64,000 nt of DNA, from contig NZ_CP041690.1 of the NCBI RefSeq assembly GCF_008000755.1, forward strand, positions 1,923,260 through 1,987,259, in the 5' to 3' direction. The position numbers were made by a program, and so were the translations under genes. The notes under the pieces were generated by a model. The model had not been told where the DNA came from and searched no databases. It saw only the letters and a program-made list of their open reading frames with translations. Of the stretch, positions 9,305-20,322 are shown in pieces. Each line of letters begins with the position of its first letter. Position 1 is the stretch's first letter. This DNA is from Youhaiella tibetensis. GTDB taxonomy: Bacteria; Pseudomonadota; Alphaproteobacteria; Rhizobiales; Devosiaceae.

Positions 9305-10006
9305 TTGGAATGGACTGGCGAAGGGCTGTTGATCGGCGTGCGGCGGCACGGGGAGACCAGCGTCATCGCCGAGGCCATGGTACTGGGGAAGGGGCGCTAC
9401 CTGGGGCTGGTGAGGGGCGGGCGCTCGCGCAAGCAGGCGGCGACCCTCCAGCCGGGCAACAGCGTGCAACTGGTCTGGCGCGCGCGCATCGAGGACCATC
9501 TCGGGACCTTCGCGGTCGAACTGCTGCAGGCGCGCGCCGCCGGATTGATCGTTGACCGCACGCGACTCTATGCCAGCCAGCTCCTGACAGAACATTTGCG
9601 GCTCCTGCCGGAGCGCGATCCCCATGACCGGCTGCTGATGGAGACGGTGAGGCTGCTGGATTCGCCGGCCGACGGCATGGCACTGGCGCGGTTCGAACTC
9701 CTGCTGCTCGAGGAACTCGGGTTCGGCCTCGACCTGTCGAGCTGCGCGGTGACGGGTTCGAGCGAGGACCTGACCCACGTTTCGCCCCGCTCCGGCCGGG
9801 CGGTGAGCCGGGAGGCCGCCGAGCCCTACAAGGACAGGCTGCTGCGCCTGCCGGCGTTTCTGCTGGGGCAGGGACCGGCAACCCCGCAGGAGGTTGCCGA
9901 CGCCTTCGCGCTGACCGGATACTTCCTGGACATGCACGTCTGGCACGCCCGCCAGATCGACCCGCCGCCCATGCGCGAGACGCTGATCGAAATTCTCACG
10001 CGCTGA
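9305..10006 (+). CDS. recO: DNA repair protein RecO
   Basis: 233 aa from the TTG at 9305, where the protein becomes MEWTGEGLLIGVRRHGETS, matching the rhizobial RecO N-terminus. Upstream in-frame codons are open but unconserved. RecO loads RecA at SSB-coated gaps with RecR. The N-terminal OB fold and helical C-terminal half are present, and length is normal. A shorter or longer start cannot be fully excluded because the ribosome site is weak. Confidence 0.9.
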   Translation: MEWTGEGLLIGVRRHGETSVIAEAMVLGKGRYLGLVRGGRSRKQAATLQPGNSVQLVWRARIEDHLGTFAVELLQARAAGLIVDRTRLYASQLLTEHLRLLPERDPHDRLLMETVRLLDSPADGMALARFELLLLEELGFGLDLSSCAVTGSSEDLTHVSPRSGRAVSREAAEPYKDRLLRLPAFLLGQGPATPQEVADAFALTGYFLDMHVWHARQIDPPPMRETLIEILTR

Positions 10007-10097
10007 ACCGCTTTTTACCCGGGAAAACGCGCGCAAGCCTCCGTTTTCCGCCGCTTTGGCTATACTCGCAAAATGATTCGCATGATCGAGAACATCA

Positions 10098-12353
10098 ATG
10101 GACGACGCTGACCTCCCCAAGCCGGAGGATGGCGGCGAAACCCGTATCGTGGACCTGCGCGAGGCGCTCGAGGAGCGCTATCTCTCCTATGCGCTTTCCA
10201 CCATCACCCAGCGCGCGCTGCCCGACGCGCGGGACGGCCTCAAGCCGGTGCACCGCCGCATCCTGCACGCCATGCGCCTGCTGCGCCTGGACCCCGACCA
10301 AGGCTACAAGAAGTCTGCCCGCATCGTCGGTGATGTGATCGGTAAGTTCCACCCGCACGGAGACCAGTCGATCTACGACGCCCTCGTGCGCATGGCGCAG
10401 GACTTCGCCCAGCGCTATCCCCTGGTCGATGGCCAGGGCAATTTCGGCAATATCGACGGCGATAGCCCGGCGGCCATGCGCTATACCGAAAGCCGCATGA
10501 CCGACGTCGCGAGCCGGCTGCTCGAGGGCATCACCGAGGATGCCATCGACTTCAAGGCGACCTATGACGGCGAGGACGAGGAGCCGATCGTCCTGCCCTC
10601 CAACTTCCCGAACCTGCTGGCCAATGGTTCGACGGGTATCGCGGTGGGCATGGCGACCTCCATCCCACCCCACAATGTGGGCGAGCTGTGCGATGCCGCG
10701 CTCCACCTCATCCAGGTGAACCCCAACGCCGATGCGCGCGAGCTGGTGCAGTTCGTCAAGGGACCGGACTTCCCGACCGGCGGCGTGCTGGTCGAGCCGG
10801 TGGATTCGATCGTCAACGCCTACGAGACCGGCCGCGGCTCGTTCCGCCTGCGCGCCAAGTGGGAGCGCGAGGAAAAGGGCCGCGGCGTCTACCAGATCGT
10901 AGTCACCGAGATCCCCTATGGCGTGCAGAAGTCACGGCTGATCGAAAAGGTCGCCGAGCTGCTGATGGCCAAGAAGCTGCCGCTGCTCAAGGACATCCGG
11001 GACGAAAGCGCCGACGATGTGCGCGTGGTGCTCGAGCCGCGCGCCGGCACGGTGGACGCGACAATCCTCATGGAACAGCTCTTCAAGGTATCCGACCTCG
11101 AAGTGCGCTTCCCGCTCAACATGAACGTGCTCGACAAGGGCACGGTGCCCAAGGTCATGGGCCTGCCCGAAGCGCTGCGCGCCTGGCTCGACCATCGCAA
11201 AGTCGTGCTCATCCGCCGCAGCCAGCACCGGCTGGACCAGATCGCCAAGCGCGTCGAAGTGCTCGAAGGCTATATCGTCGCCTTCCTCAACCTGGATGAA
11301 GTGATCCGCATCATCCGCGAGGAAGACGACCCCAAGGCCCAGTTGATGGCCACGTTCAACCTGACCGAGAACCAGGCAGAAGCCATTCTCAACATGCGCC
11401 TGCGCTCGCTGCGCAAGCTCGAGGAAATGGAGCTACGCACCGAACACGGGGCGTTGCTCACCGAACGCGGCCACCTGGAGACGCTGCTCGGCTCGGAGCG
11501 CCGCCAATGGGGCGAAATCGCGCGGCAGGTCAGCGACCTCAAGGCCGCCTACGGCGAAGACAACCCGCTCGGCCCGCGCCGCACGGCGCTGAGCGAAGCG
11601 CCCGACGCCGATCATGCCGAGATCGAGACTGCCTTCATCGAGCGCGAGCCGATCACGGTCATCCTTTCCGAAAAGGGCTGGATCAGGGCGCTCAAGGGTC
11701 ACACGGACGATGTGGACGAAAAGGGTTTCAAGGCGGGTGACCGCCTCAAGCTTTCCGTCAAGGCCGAGACCACCGACAAGCTGCTGATGCTCACCACGGG
11801 GGGCAAGGTCTATACGCTGGGCGGCGACAAGCTTCCCGGCGGACGCGGGCAGGGCGAGCCGGTGCGCATCATGGTCGATATCGAGGAGGGACACGACATC
11901 GTCGATCTCTTCGTCTACCGCCCCGGCACCAAGCGCATCGTCGCCTCGAGCGGCGGCAACGGCTTCGTGGTGGGCGAAGACGACCTCATCGCCAACACCC
12001 GCAAGGGCAAGCAGGTGCTCAACGTCTCGGGCGCCGAGGAAGCGCGCCTGCTGGTGCCCGTGGCTGGCGACATGGTCGCGGTCATCGGCCAGAACCGCAA
12101 GCTCCTGGTCTTCCCGATCCAGCAATTGCCGGAAATGACCCGCGGCAAGGGCGTGCGCCTGCAGAAGTACAAGGACGGCGGCATCTCCGACCTCAAGACC
12201 TTCAAGTCCGAGGACGGCCTTGTGTGGACGGACAGTTCCGGCCGCACCTTCACCCGTCCGCTGGGCGAGTTGACCGAATGGCTCGGCGATCGCGCCCAGG
12301 CCGGCCGCCAGCCGCCCAACGGCTTCCCGCGCAACAACAGGTTCACCGGCTGA
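10098..12353 (+). CDS. parC: DNA topoisomerase IV subunit A
   Basis: 751 aa. With ParE it decatenates daughter chromosomes. The catalytic tyrosine is Y129 in [10 protein letters not shown], and the breakage-reunion domain covers about residues 1-480. The C-terminal domain has the divergent beta-pinwheel repeats of ParC and lacks the complete GyrA box, which favours ParC over GyrA. The sequence up to residue 40 ([18 protein letters not shown]) is also ParC-like. The stop overlaps the next start (TGATG). Confidence 0.95.
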   Translation: MDDADLPKPEDGGETRIVDLREALEERYLSYALSTITQRALPDARDGLKPVHRRILHAMRLLRLDPDQGYKKSARIVGDVIGKFHPHGDQSIYDALVRMAQDFAQRYPLVDGQGNFGNIDGDSPAAMRYTESRMTDVASRLLEGITEDAIDFKATYDGEDEEPIVLPSNFPNLLANGSTGIAVGMATSIPPHNVGELCDAALHLIQVNPNADARELVQFVKGPDFPTGGVLVEPVDSIVNAYETGRGSFRLRAKWEREEKGRGVYQIVVTEIPYGVQKSRLIEKVAELLMAKKLPLLKDIRDESADDVRVVLEPRAGTVDATILMEQLFKVSDLEVRFPLNMNVLDKGTVPKVMGLPEALRAWLDHRKVVLIRRSQHRLDQIAKRVEVLEGYIVAFLNLDEVIRIIREEDDPKAQLMATFNLTENQAEAILNMRLRSLRKLEEMELRTEHGALLTERGHLETLLGSERRQWGEIARQVSDLKAAYGEDNPLGPRRTALSEAPDADHAEIETAFIEREPITVILSEKGWIRALKGHTDDVDEKGFKAGDRLKLSVKAETTDKLLMLTTGGKVYTLGGDKLPGGRGQGEPVRIMVDIEEGHDIVDLFVYRPGTKRIVASSGGNGFVVGEDDLIANTRKGKQVLNVSGAEEARLLVPVAGDMVAVIGQNRKLLVFPIQQLPEMTRGKGVRLQKYKDGGISDLKTFKSEDGLVWTDSSGRTFTRPLGELTEWLGDRAQAGRQPPNGFPRNNRFTG

Positions 12354-12661
12354 TGATCCGTCACTGCGTCTGGATAAAATTCAGGGCGGATGTCGACGCC
12401 GCCGAACGCGCGGCCATCTATGCCGAGCTGGAGGCACTGGTCGACCGGATCGATGGCCTCGAACGGGCCTCGTTCGGCGCCAATGTCAGCCCAGAGGGGC
12501 TGGGGCAGGGTTTTGCCGACGGCTTCATGATGGACTTCGCCGACGCCACGGCACGCGACGCCTATCTCGTCGATCCGGACCACAAGGCGGCGGGCGCACG
12601 GCTCGTCGCGGCAGCCGAGGGCGGCGTGGCCGGCATCCTCGTCTTCGACATGGACGTCTAG
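12353..12661 (+). CDS. Dabb (stress-responsive A/B barrel) protein
   Basis: 102 aa, with ATG overlapping the parC stop. The start [13 protein letters not shown] and the later DGFMMDFADATARDAYLVDPDHK are typical of the Dabb ferredoxin-like barrel. Such small dimeric proteins have no settled function in bacteria. It converges with the next gene by a 4-nt stop overlap. Confidence 0.8.
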   Translation: MIRHCVWIKFRADVDAAERAAIYAELEALVDRIDGLERASFGANVSPEGLGQGFADGFMMDFADATARDAYLVDPDHKAAGARLVAAAEGGVAGILVFDMDV

Positions 12662-13671
12662 TCCGGGCTCCCTTGGTCCACGGTGAAGGTGAAGACCACC
12701 GGTAGGTGGTCGCTGCCTGTCATGCCTGCCGTATGCAGGTCATGAACGGCGACGCCGCGCGTAAACACGTGATCGAGCGGCAGGAACGGCAGCGTTTCGC
12801 GCCAGCCGCCCAGGTAATAGAAGAGCGCCGGGTAGGTGAGCAGCCCATGGTCCTGCCGCGTCAGGCCCGTGCTGCGCCCGAAGCCGCGCAGCGCGTAGGA
12901 CCAGGAGGTCGAGTTAAAGTCGCCAACCACCACCAGCGGCCCCTCGACCTCGGCGACGGCGGCCTGAAGCTCGGCGAATTCCTCGCGCTGGCGCGCCATC
13001 TTGGGCGCAGGCCAGTCCAGGTGCGTGGTCATCAGCGAGAAGTGCGAACCGTCGGGCAGCTCGAAAAGTCCCAGAATGTGCCCGGTGCGTTGCGCGCCAT
13101 AGGCATCGTCCGGGCAGGCCGCGCCTTGCTCCTGCGTGAACGGAAGCTTGGAGAAGAGCCCCAGATTGGCGCGCTTGCCGCCGCGGCAGAAGACCGAATA
13201 GGGGTAGGTTTCCTTGAGCAGCGGCCCCAGTTCGGACCGTTGTTCGCCAAAGAATTCCTGCAGCGCGATGATGTCGGGCTGCTCGCGCTTGATGACGTCG
13301 AGCACGCGCAGCATGTCGTAGTTCATGCCGAAGAGGTTGTGCGTCATCACCTTGACCACCGTCTGCCCGCTGGCGGGCACCGGCGGGCGCGGCTGGAGCG
13401 AGGCGGTGAACTCGGGCACGACCGTGATGGCCGATGCGAAGAACCCCGTGGCCGTGGCCGCCAGCACGAAGCGCCGCCACACGCCGCGCCCCAGCAGGGC
13501 CGGCGCGAATAACAGAGACAGCAGCGTGCCGATGAACAGCAGCGCCTGCAGGTGGTTGAGCAGGTCGAAATAGGGAACGGCAAAGCCGAGCACGGCCAGC
13601 ACCGCAAGCGCAGATACGCCGAGGGCTCCGATGCTCAGGAGAATGCGCAGGGCGCGGATGAGAAGGCGCAT
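12658..13671 (-). CDS. Membrane-anchored endonuclease/exonuclease/phosphatase family protein
   Basis: 337 aa. Three hydrophobic segments fill residues 5-95, followed by an EEP catalytic domain: THNLFGMN, IALQEF, GDFNSTSWS, LDHVFTRG and GSDHLPVVF are the metal-binding and catalytic motifs in the right order. The catalytic part is predicted to be periplasmic. Substrate is unknown; relatives act on phosphodiesters or nucleic acids. Confidence 0.82.
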   Translation of the reverse strand: MRLLIRALRILLSIGALGVSALAVLAVLGFAVPYFDLLNHLQALLFIGTLLSLLFAPALLGRGVWRRFVLAATATGFFASAITVVPEFTASLQPRPPVPASGQTVVKVMTHNLFGMNYDMLRVLDVIKREQPDIIALQEFFGEQRSELGPLLKETYPYSVFCRGGKRANLGLFSKLPFTQEQGAACPDDAYGAQRTGHILGLFELPDGSHFSLMTTHLDWPAPKMARQREEFAELQAAVAEVEGPLVVVGDFNSTSWSYALRGFGRSTGLTRQDHGLLTYPALFYYLGGWRETLPFLPLDHVFTRGVAVHDLHTAGMTGSDHLPVVFTFTVDQGSPD

Positions 13672-13695
13672 GAAGCGTCCGGGTTCAAGGTGGCG

Positions 13696-14424
13696 TCAAT
13701 CGAGCGGGCGCCAGCCAAGAGGACCTTTTTGAACCTCCAGCGGACGGAAAGCCGCCTTGTAGGCCATTTTGGGCGAATCTTTGACCCAATAGCCAAGATA
13801 GACGTATTGGAGCCCCGCCTGCTTCACCTGGTCTATGTGATCGAGGATGAGAAGGTTGCCGAACCCGCGCTTGGCCATGTCCGGATCATAGAAGCTGTAG
13901 ACCATCGAAAGCCCGTCCGGCATCACGTCGGTGAGGGCCACGGCGACCAGCGGGTTTCCGGGTACGGACGTAAGGCGATACTCGACCAGCACCGACTGCA
14001 CCGGCGTATCCTCGACCATGTACTCGTAGTCGATGAAATTCATCTGCGTCATGCCCCCGCCCGCATGGCGGGCGTTGAGGTAGCGCTTGAAGAGCGCGAA
14101 CTGCTCGGTGGTGGCGCGCGGCTCGCACACCGTCACGCTGATATCGGCGTTCTTCCTGAGGATGCGGCGGAAACGGTCGGAAGGCGCGAACTGCCGCGCC
14201 ACGATCCGCACCGACTGGCAGGCGGAGCAGCCTTCGCAGGCCGGGCGGTAGATCAGGTTCTGGCTGCGGCGGAAACCGTTGTCGCTGAGCAACTGGTGGA
14301 GCGCCGCCGCACGCCTCCCGGTCAGGTGCGTGAACAACTTTCGCTCCTGCCGGCCCGGCAGGTAGGGGCACGGCATCGCTGCCGTGAGGAACAGTTGGGT
14401 GTTATCGGGAGTATGATCCGTCAT
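13696..14424 (-). CDS. bpt: Aspartate/glutamate leucyltransferase
   Basis: 242 aa. Bpt adds leucine to N-terminal Asp or Glu to create an N-degron read by ClpS-ClpAP. The ATE-like N-terminal cysteine cluster is CEGCSACQS near residue 63. Other family stretches are PCPYLPGRQERKLFTHL and YVYLGYWVKDSPKMAYKA near the C-terminus. The length fits bacterial Bpt and not the longer eukaryotic ATE1. Confidence 0.93.
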   Translation of the reverse strand: MTDHTPDNTQLFLTAAMPCPYLPGRQERKLFTHLTGRRAAALHQLLSDNGFRRSQNLIYRPACEGCSACQSVRIVARQFAPSDRFRRILRKNADISVTVCEPRATTEQFALFKRYLNARHAGGGMTQMNFIDYEYMVEDTPVQSVLVEYRLTSVPGNPLVAVALTDVMPDGLSMVYSFYDPDMAKRGFGNLLILDHIDQVKQAGLQYVYLGYWVKDSPKMAYKAAFRPLEVQKGPLGWRPLD

Positions 14425-14499
14425 CTATCGTCCAGGTCGCGACCCAGACGATAGAATATTGCGGACTGCGCCCCCGTGCAACGGGGAGAAATCCCAAGC

Positions 14500-15000
14500 T
14501 CAGGCGGGGCGTCCGGCGGTGCGCTGGTAGTCGGCCCAGTGCCGGGTCATGGGCGAACGACGCACCATGAGCGTGCCCACGATAAGGTCGTGCACCATCT
14601 GCCGGCGGGGCGTGAAAAGGGCAATGGCCAGCGAAATCGGCCAGGAAATCCAGACGCTTATCCAGAATACCAGTGCATGGGCCACGGCCATCACGCCATC
14701 GAGCGGAGCGCCGCGCGTGGGCGTGAGCACGATATCCATCATCTGCATGCCCACCGTCGCGCGCCGGATCGAGCCGAGCGTGGCGGCGTAATAAAGCACG
14801 ATGGAGAGCGGCAGCAGCACCACCAGCGCCAGCCAGGCGAGTCCAAATGTCAGGAAGCCGGCAATGCCGCCGACGATGGCCAGCGCCGTCACCATCACCG
14901 AGATGATCACCATGTCGATGAAGAAGGCCACGATACGCCGCGTCAGCACGCCTTCGAAGAGCTCTGGGGCGGTTTCGGGGTCGGGCAGGGCTGCGGTCAT
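14500..15000 (-). CDS. RDD family membrane protein
   Basis: 166 aa with four hydrophobic segments. The RDD signature appears as RRIVAFFIDMVII near residue 21, with arginine and aspartate inside the first membrane helix. It lies 75 nt downstream of bpt on the same strand and is probably co-transcribed. Some RDD proteins have been linked to Na+/H+ exchange, but function here is open. Confidence 0.82.
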   Translation of the reverse strand: MTAALPDPETAPELFEGVLTRRIVAFFIDMVIISVMVTALAIVGGIAGFLTFGLAWLALVVLLPLSIVLYYAATLGSIRRATVGMQMMDIVLTPTRGAPLDGVMAVAHALVFWISVWISWPISLAIALFTPRRQMVHDLIVGTLMVRRSPMTRHWADYQRTAGRPA

Positions 15001-15190
15001 CGGGGTGCCTTTCTGGCAAGCATCTTACGGCATGCCTATTTGGGGGCTTTGACGGAGCGTGCAAGAGACTCGGTTACAAAATTGATCCCGGAGCCTTTCG
15101 CTTGCGGTGGCGGGCCTAGTCGCCGTTCGTGCCATTTGCTACCCAGAACTATTCACGGCTGCAATCTCGCGGCCAGAGGCCAGACGATTC

Positions 15191-16258
15191 GTGGCAGACC
15201 CACTGTACTTCCTGCGCGGCGAGAGCCTGGCAGCCGCTCAGATACTGGCCTTCGACTGGTCGCAAACCGACCTCGGCCCCCCGGAAAAATGGCCCAGCGC
15301 GCTCAAGACCGCGGTCAGCATAATGCTGGCGTCCCACTTCCCCAAGGCAATCGTCTGGGGACCGGGGATGCTCACCATCCATAATGATGCGTTCCGGCCC
15401 ATCCTCGGGCGCAAGCCGCTCGCGATCGGGCGCTCCTTCCGCGACGTGTGGGCGGAAACCTGGGATGGCATCAGCGACATCGTTGCGCGCGCCTTCAATG
15501 GCGAGGCGACCTTCATCGAGAATTTCCCGCTCGTCATCAACCGGCATGGTTATGACGAAGAGGCCCACTTCACCTTCTGCTACAGCCCGATCCGGGATGA
15601 GAACGGCGACGTTGCCGGGATGATGGACACTGTCATCGAGGTCTCCCAGACGGTGGCGACCCAGCGCCGCATGGCCGTCGTCAATGGCGAGCTGGCCCAT
15701 CGCATGAAGAACATGGTCACCGTCATCGGGGCCATCGCCAGCCAGACCCTGCGCAACGCCAACGACCTTTCCGAGGCGCAACTGGCGCTCCAGCAACGGC
15801 TGACGGCCCTCGGCCACGCCCAGCAGCTGCTCACCAACTCCAATGTCGGCACCGTCAAGGTGCGCGATATCTCGAGCTTCGCCCTCGAGGCAGTGAGCGT
15901 GGACCCGGACCAGATCGACATCGACGGGCCCGACATGTGGCTGGCCGAGAAGCAGGCGCTGTCTCTCGCCCTGGTCATAAACGAGCTGGCCACCAACTCC
16001 TTCAAATACGGGGCGCTGTCGCTGCGCTCGGGCAAGGTCTCCATTGCCTGGGAAGTTTCAGGCGTCGATGAGGAATTCAGCTTCCTCTGGAAGGAAAGCG
16101 GCGGACCGCCCGCCGAGCCCCCGGCGCGAAAGGGATTTGGCACGACGCTCCTCGAACGCGTCGCTCCGCTCGATTTCCACGGAACCGCGGACCTGTTCTA
16201 TGGGGCCGAGGGGTTCCGCTACGACCTGCGCACCAGCAGGAAGGCGCTGGCAGGCTAG
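15191..16258 (+). CDS. PAS-containing HWE-family sensor histidine kinase
   Basis: 355 aa from GTG at 15191; an upstream GTG at 15107 would add 28 unconserved residues. A PAS sensor covers about residues 10-150. The phosphoacceptor is H170 in ELAHRMKNM and the N-box is NELATNSFKYGAL, both of HWE/HisKA_2 type rather than the classic HisKA type. There is no membrane helix, so it is a cytosolic, possibly light- or redox-sensing kinase. There is no response regulator next to it. Confidence 0.83.
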   Translation: MADPLYFLRGESLAAAQILAFDWSQTDLGPPEKWPSALKTAVSIMLASHFPKAIVWGPGMLTIHNDAFRPILGRKPLAIGRSFRDVWAETWDGISDIVARAFNGEATFIENFPLVINRHGYDEEAHFTFCYSPIRDENGDVAGMMDTVIEVSQTVATQRRMAVVNGELAHRMKNMVTVIGAIASQTLRNANDLSEAQLALQQRLTALGHAQQLLTNSNVGTVKVRDISSFALEAVSVDPDQIDIDGPDMWLAEKQALSLALVINELATNSFKYGALSLRSGKVSIAWEVSGVDEEFSFLWKESGGPPAEPPARKGFGTTLLERVAPLDFHGTADLFYGAEGFRYDLRTSRKALAG

Positions 16259-16476
16259 CGCCGTTCGTTCTCGGGCACGACCCGGCGGATTTCGCCAAGC
16301 AGACTGTCGTTTTCAAAGCCAGCATCGGCCAGCAGGTGCGGGTCCATGCGCGCCAGGGCCTGCCTGGCGATCCGTTCGGCATGGCGCCGCCGGATGGACG
16401 AGGCGAGTGCGGCCAGCCATTGGCGGCGCGGACGGCGGTCGAGAACGACAACGGTATCGTATTCCAGGATAGCCAT
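16255..16476 (-). CDS. DUF1127-like small protein
   Basis: 73 aa from the ATG at 16476, supported by AAAGGA upstream; a longer start at 16515 would enter the operator region. The C-terminal half (RQALARMDPHLLADAGFEN) matches the short DUF1127 motif. These small basic proteins bind RNA or affect phosphate and carbon metabolism in some alphaproteobacteria. It is divergent from lacI across three operators, so the LacI protein may control it. Its stop overlaps that of the kinase gene. Confidence 0.65.
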   Translation of the reverse strand: MAILEYDTVVVLDRRPRRQWLAALASSIRRRHAERIARQALARMDPHLLADAGFENDSLLGEIRRVVPENERR

Positions 16477-16526
16477 TTCCCGGTTCCTTTCGACAATACG
16501 TGGGTGACGGTTCAATCGCTTAATCG

Positions 16527-16590
16527 TTGAACCGATTCAAATTTGAACCGGTTCAATTCCGTTGTCAACGGATATTTTGAAACGGTTCAA
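16527..16590. promoter_or_regulatory. Three LacI-type operators between DUF1127 and lacI
   Basis: Three 14-bp palindromes share the form TTGAANCGNTTCAA: 16527-16540, 16543-16556 (perfect, TTGAACCGGTTCAA) and 16577-16590. The central CG is typical of LacI-family sites. Centre spacing is 16 and 34 bp. Their position in the divergent gap suggests autoregulation of lacI and control of the DUF1127 gene. Confidence 0.85.
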
Positions 16591-16611
16591 GAAATATGGT
16601 AGAGCGCATCC

Positions 16612-17667
16612 ATGAGCGAAAAGACCGCCAAGCTTGCCGATGTCGCCAAGGCCGCCGGAGTGTCCCAGGGCACCGCGTCCAACGTCTTCAACCGCCCCGA
16701 AGTGGTGCGCGAGGAGGTGCGCGAGAGGGTGTTGGCGGCCGCCAGGAAGATCGGCTACGGTGGTCCCGACCCCAAGGGGCGGCTGCTGCGGGCGGGCAAG
16801 GTCAATGCCATCGGCATCGGCGCGGCCGAGCCGCTTTCCTACTTCTTCGACGATCCGTTTGCCCGCACCGTGATGGCGTCCATCGCGCAGGAGTGCGATT
16901 CCCGTGGAGCCGGCATCGCGCTGATCTCGGCGCTGAACAACGAGTCGGTGGCCTGGAATATCCAGAGCGCCCTGGTCGACGGGCTGATCCTGTTCTGCGC
17001 CGAGGGCGCCGACAAGCTCATCGAGCTTGCCCGCGATCGCCAGATCCCGTTCGTGGCCATCGAGTCGCCCGAAAAACTCGGCGACCTGGCCACGATCACC
17101 ATCGACAACTTCGCCGGCGGCAGGCTGGCCGCAGAGCACCTGGTCGCCCTCGGGCACCGGCGCTTTGGCATCCTGGCGCTGCCGTTCAACGAAACGGGCA
17201 GCGGCCCACGCACCACCGATGAGGTGCGCGCCGCGCTCTACGACAATATCCGCGACCGGGCCCTGGGCTATTTCAGCGTTCTGGCCGATCAGGGCATTGC
17301 CGAGGCCGATGTGCCGCTCTTCGAGACGCGCGACCGCGAGACGGTGTTTGCGGCGCTCGATACCTTCTACGCCGCCGCCGAGCCGCCGACGGCGCTGCTA
17401 TGCATGTCCGACGTCATCGCGCTCGATGCCCTGGCCTGGCTGCGGAGCAGGGGACACAAGGTACCCGAGGACGTCTCCGTGGTCGGTTTTGATGGCGTGC
17501 CCGAAGCCGCGCTATCCGATCCACCGCTGACCACCATCGAGCAGCCGCTCGCCGAGATGGGCCGCATGGCGGTCCAGATCGTAATGGCTCCCACCCGCCA
17601 GACCGGCAACACCACCGCCGATCTGCAGTTGGTCGAGAGGGGATCGACAGGTCCTGCGAAGGGATAG
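16612..17667 (+). CDS. LacI family transcriptional regulator
   Basis: 351 aa. The N-terminal helix-turn-helix (KLADVAKAAGVSQGTASNVFNRP) is followed by the hinge and a periplasmic-binding-like sensor domain (about 65-345) with DGLILFCAEG and CMSDVIALDAL. It binds DNA in response to a small ligand, usually a sugar. No sugar transport or catabolic genes lie nearby, so the regulon must be the operators here or elsewhere. Confidence 0.9.
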   Translation: MSEKTAKLADVAKAAGVSQGTASNVFNRPEVVREEVRERVLAAARKIGYGGPDPKGRLLRAGKVNAIGIGAAEPLSYFFDDPFARTVMASIAQECDSRGAGIALISALNNESVAWNIQSALVDGLILFCAEGADKLIELARDRQIPFVAIESPEKLGDLATITIDNFAGGRLAAEHLVALGHRRFGILALPFNETGSGPRTTDEVRAALYDNIRDRALGYFSVLADQGIAEADVPLFETRDRETVFAALDTFYAAAEPPTALLCMSDVIALDALAWLRSRGHKVPEDVSVVGFDGVPEAALSDPPLTTIEQPLAEMGRMAVQIVMAPTRQTGNTTADLQLVERGSTGPAKG

Positions 17668-17753
17668 CGGGAGCGTGGGGGCTGGGCGTTGTCTTGCGCT
17701 GGGCACGCCGATCGCCTTTTCGATCGCTGAACGCCTCTCAACCCACGAACTCT

Positions 17754-17775
17754 TCCCCGGGTCTTCGCCCGGGGA
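17754..17775. other. GC-rich hairpin in the lacI-hemB gap
   Basis: TCCCCGGG and CCCGGGGA form an 8-bp stem with loop TCTTCG. No T-run follows on either strand, so it may be a dispersed palindromic repeat rather than a terminator. The rest of the 185-nt gap (17668-17852) shows nothing further. Confidence 0.45.
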
Positions 17776-17852
17776 GGAGCGTGGTGGGATGGAGAACTAC
17801 GAAGGGGTGAGAACTCCCGTGGAGCTTCTGCCAGCGCGCTCCCCCAAATCCC

Positions 17853-19362
<1,510 letters not shown>

Positions 19363-19385
19363 CAGAAGCCGTTCAGACTTCGTTC

Positions 19386-19415
19386 AGGTTACAATTTTCT
19401 TGCACGATGTAACCT
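19386..19415. promoter_or_regulatory. Inverted repeat upstream of ldtR
   Basis: AGGTTACA and TGTAACCT face each other across 14 nt, and GTTCAG is repeated at 11-bp spacing just to the left. This could be an operator for LdtR or for a response regulator. A role as terminator of the upstream gene is less likely because there is no T-run. Confidence 0.45.
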
Positions 19416-19553
19416 TTGATTCAGCCAAATTCTCGAACATTTCCAGTAAGATGCCATTAAGTGTGCGGCTTAAGGCGATCTTATTCGGGCCCCTGTAATT
19501 TGGCCCTACTGAGACGCGAACAAATCGCGCAAAATTTTGCAGAGAGGCCAACA

Positions 19554-20063
19554 ATGGTAACCAAGTCGAACGCCGCTGAGGCACTAGAATCCGGCAAGGC
19601 AGAAAGCCTGAAGCCCCTCTACCTCGAAGCCGTGTCGCGGGTCGAACGCCTGCACCGCCGCTTGCTCGACCTGATCAAGGACGAGTTCGATCGTATGGGC
19701 TGGGACGACATCAACCCCGTCCAGGCGCTGCTGATGTTCAACATCGGCGATGCCGAGATGACCGCCGGCGAGTTGCGCTCCCGCGGCTACTACCTGGGCT
19801 CGAACGTTTCTTACAATCTCAAGAAGCTCGTCGAGACCGGCTACATCTTCCAGGAGCGCTCCCGCGCCGACCGCCGCTCGGTCCGCATCCGCCTCACCCC
19901 CAAGGGCGAGGAAGTGGCCGAAGTGATCGACGAGCTCTACGACCGGCACCTGAAGTCGATCGAAAAGGTCGGCGGCTTGGGCGACGGCGAGTTCGACGGT
20001 CTCAACAAGGCTCTTGCACGCCTCGAGCGCTTCTGGGTCGACCAGATCCTCTACAAGCTCTAA
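19554..20063 (+). CDS. ldtR: MarR-type winged-helix regulator LdtR
   Basis: 169 aa from ATG at 19554 with AGAGAGG upstream. The winged helix is seen in MTAGELRSRGYYLGSNVSYNLKKLVETGYI with wing ERSRADRRSVRIRLTP. LdtR of rhizobia and Liberibacter controls an L,D-transpeptidase and osmotic tolerance. Here an L,D-transpeptidase is the next gene, which agrees. The open frame extends to 19461 but without a good start. Confidence 0.88.
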   Translation: MVTKSNAAEALESGKAESLKPLYLEAVSRVERLHRRLLDLIKDEFDRMGWDDINPVQALLMFNIGDAEMTAGELRSRGYYLGSNVSYNLKKLVETGYIFQERSRADRRSVRIRLTPKGEEVAEVIDELYDRHLKSIEKVGGLGDGEFDGLNKALARLERFWVDQILYKL

Positions 20064-20068
20064 GGGGC

Positions 20069-20126
20069 TGTGGCATTCATGCCACACAAGTGAACAAACG
20101 CCGGTGCCACGCTCCGGCGTTTCTTA
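20069..20126 (+). terminator. Palindrome and terminator after ldtR
   Basis: TGTGGCAT-TC-ATGCCACA (20069-20086) follows the stop codon at once. A second hairpin has a 9-bp stem, AAACGCCGG with CCGGCGTTT (20096-20122), followed by a short T-rich stretch. The second is the likelier terminator. The remaining gap to 20322 should hold the promoter of the transpeptidase gene. Confidence 0.7.
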
Positions 20127-20322
20127 TTTGCGCCTCAAATTCCCGTATCAAGCTGCGTTACACGCAAAGTTCGCAAAGCATCTGCCGCCCGCCTGCGTAT
20201 CGGCTCGGACGTGGTTCACAGCTCTTTGAGCGCTGTTGTTTGCCCCGGGGCCCGAATGGTAAGGCGATGGTAAATGCTTCGTGCTTTGCTCCAGTAACCC
20301 TCGACTAGATGCAGGTGAATTG

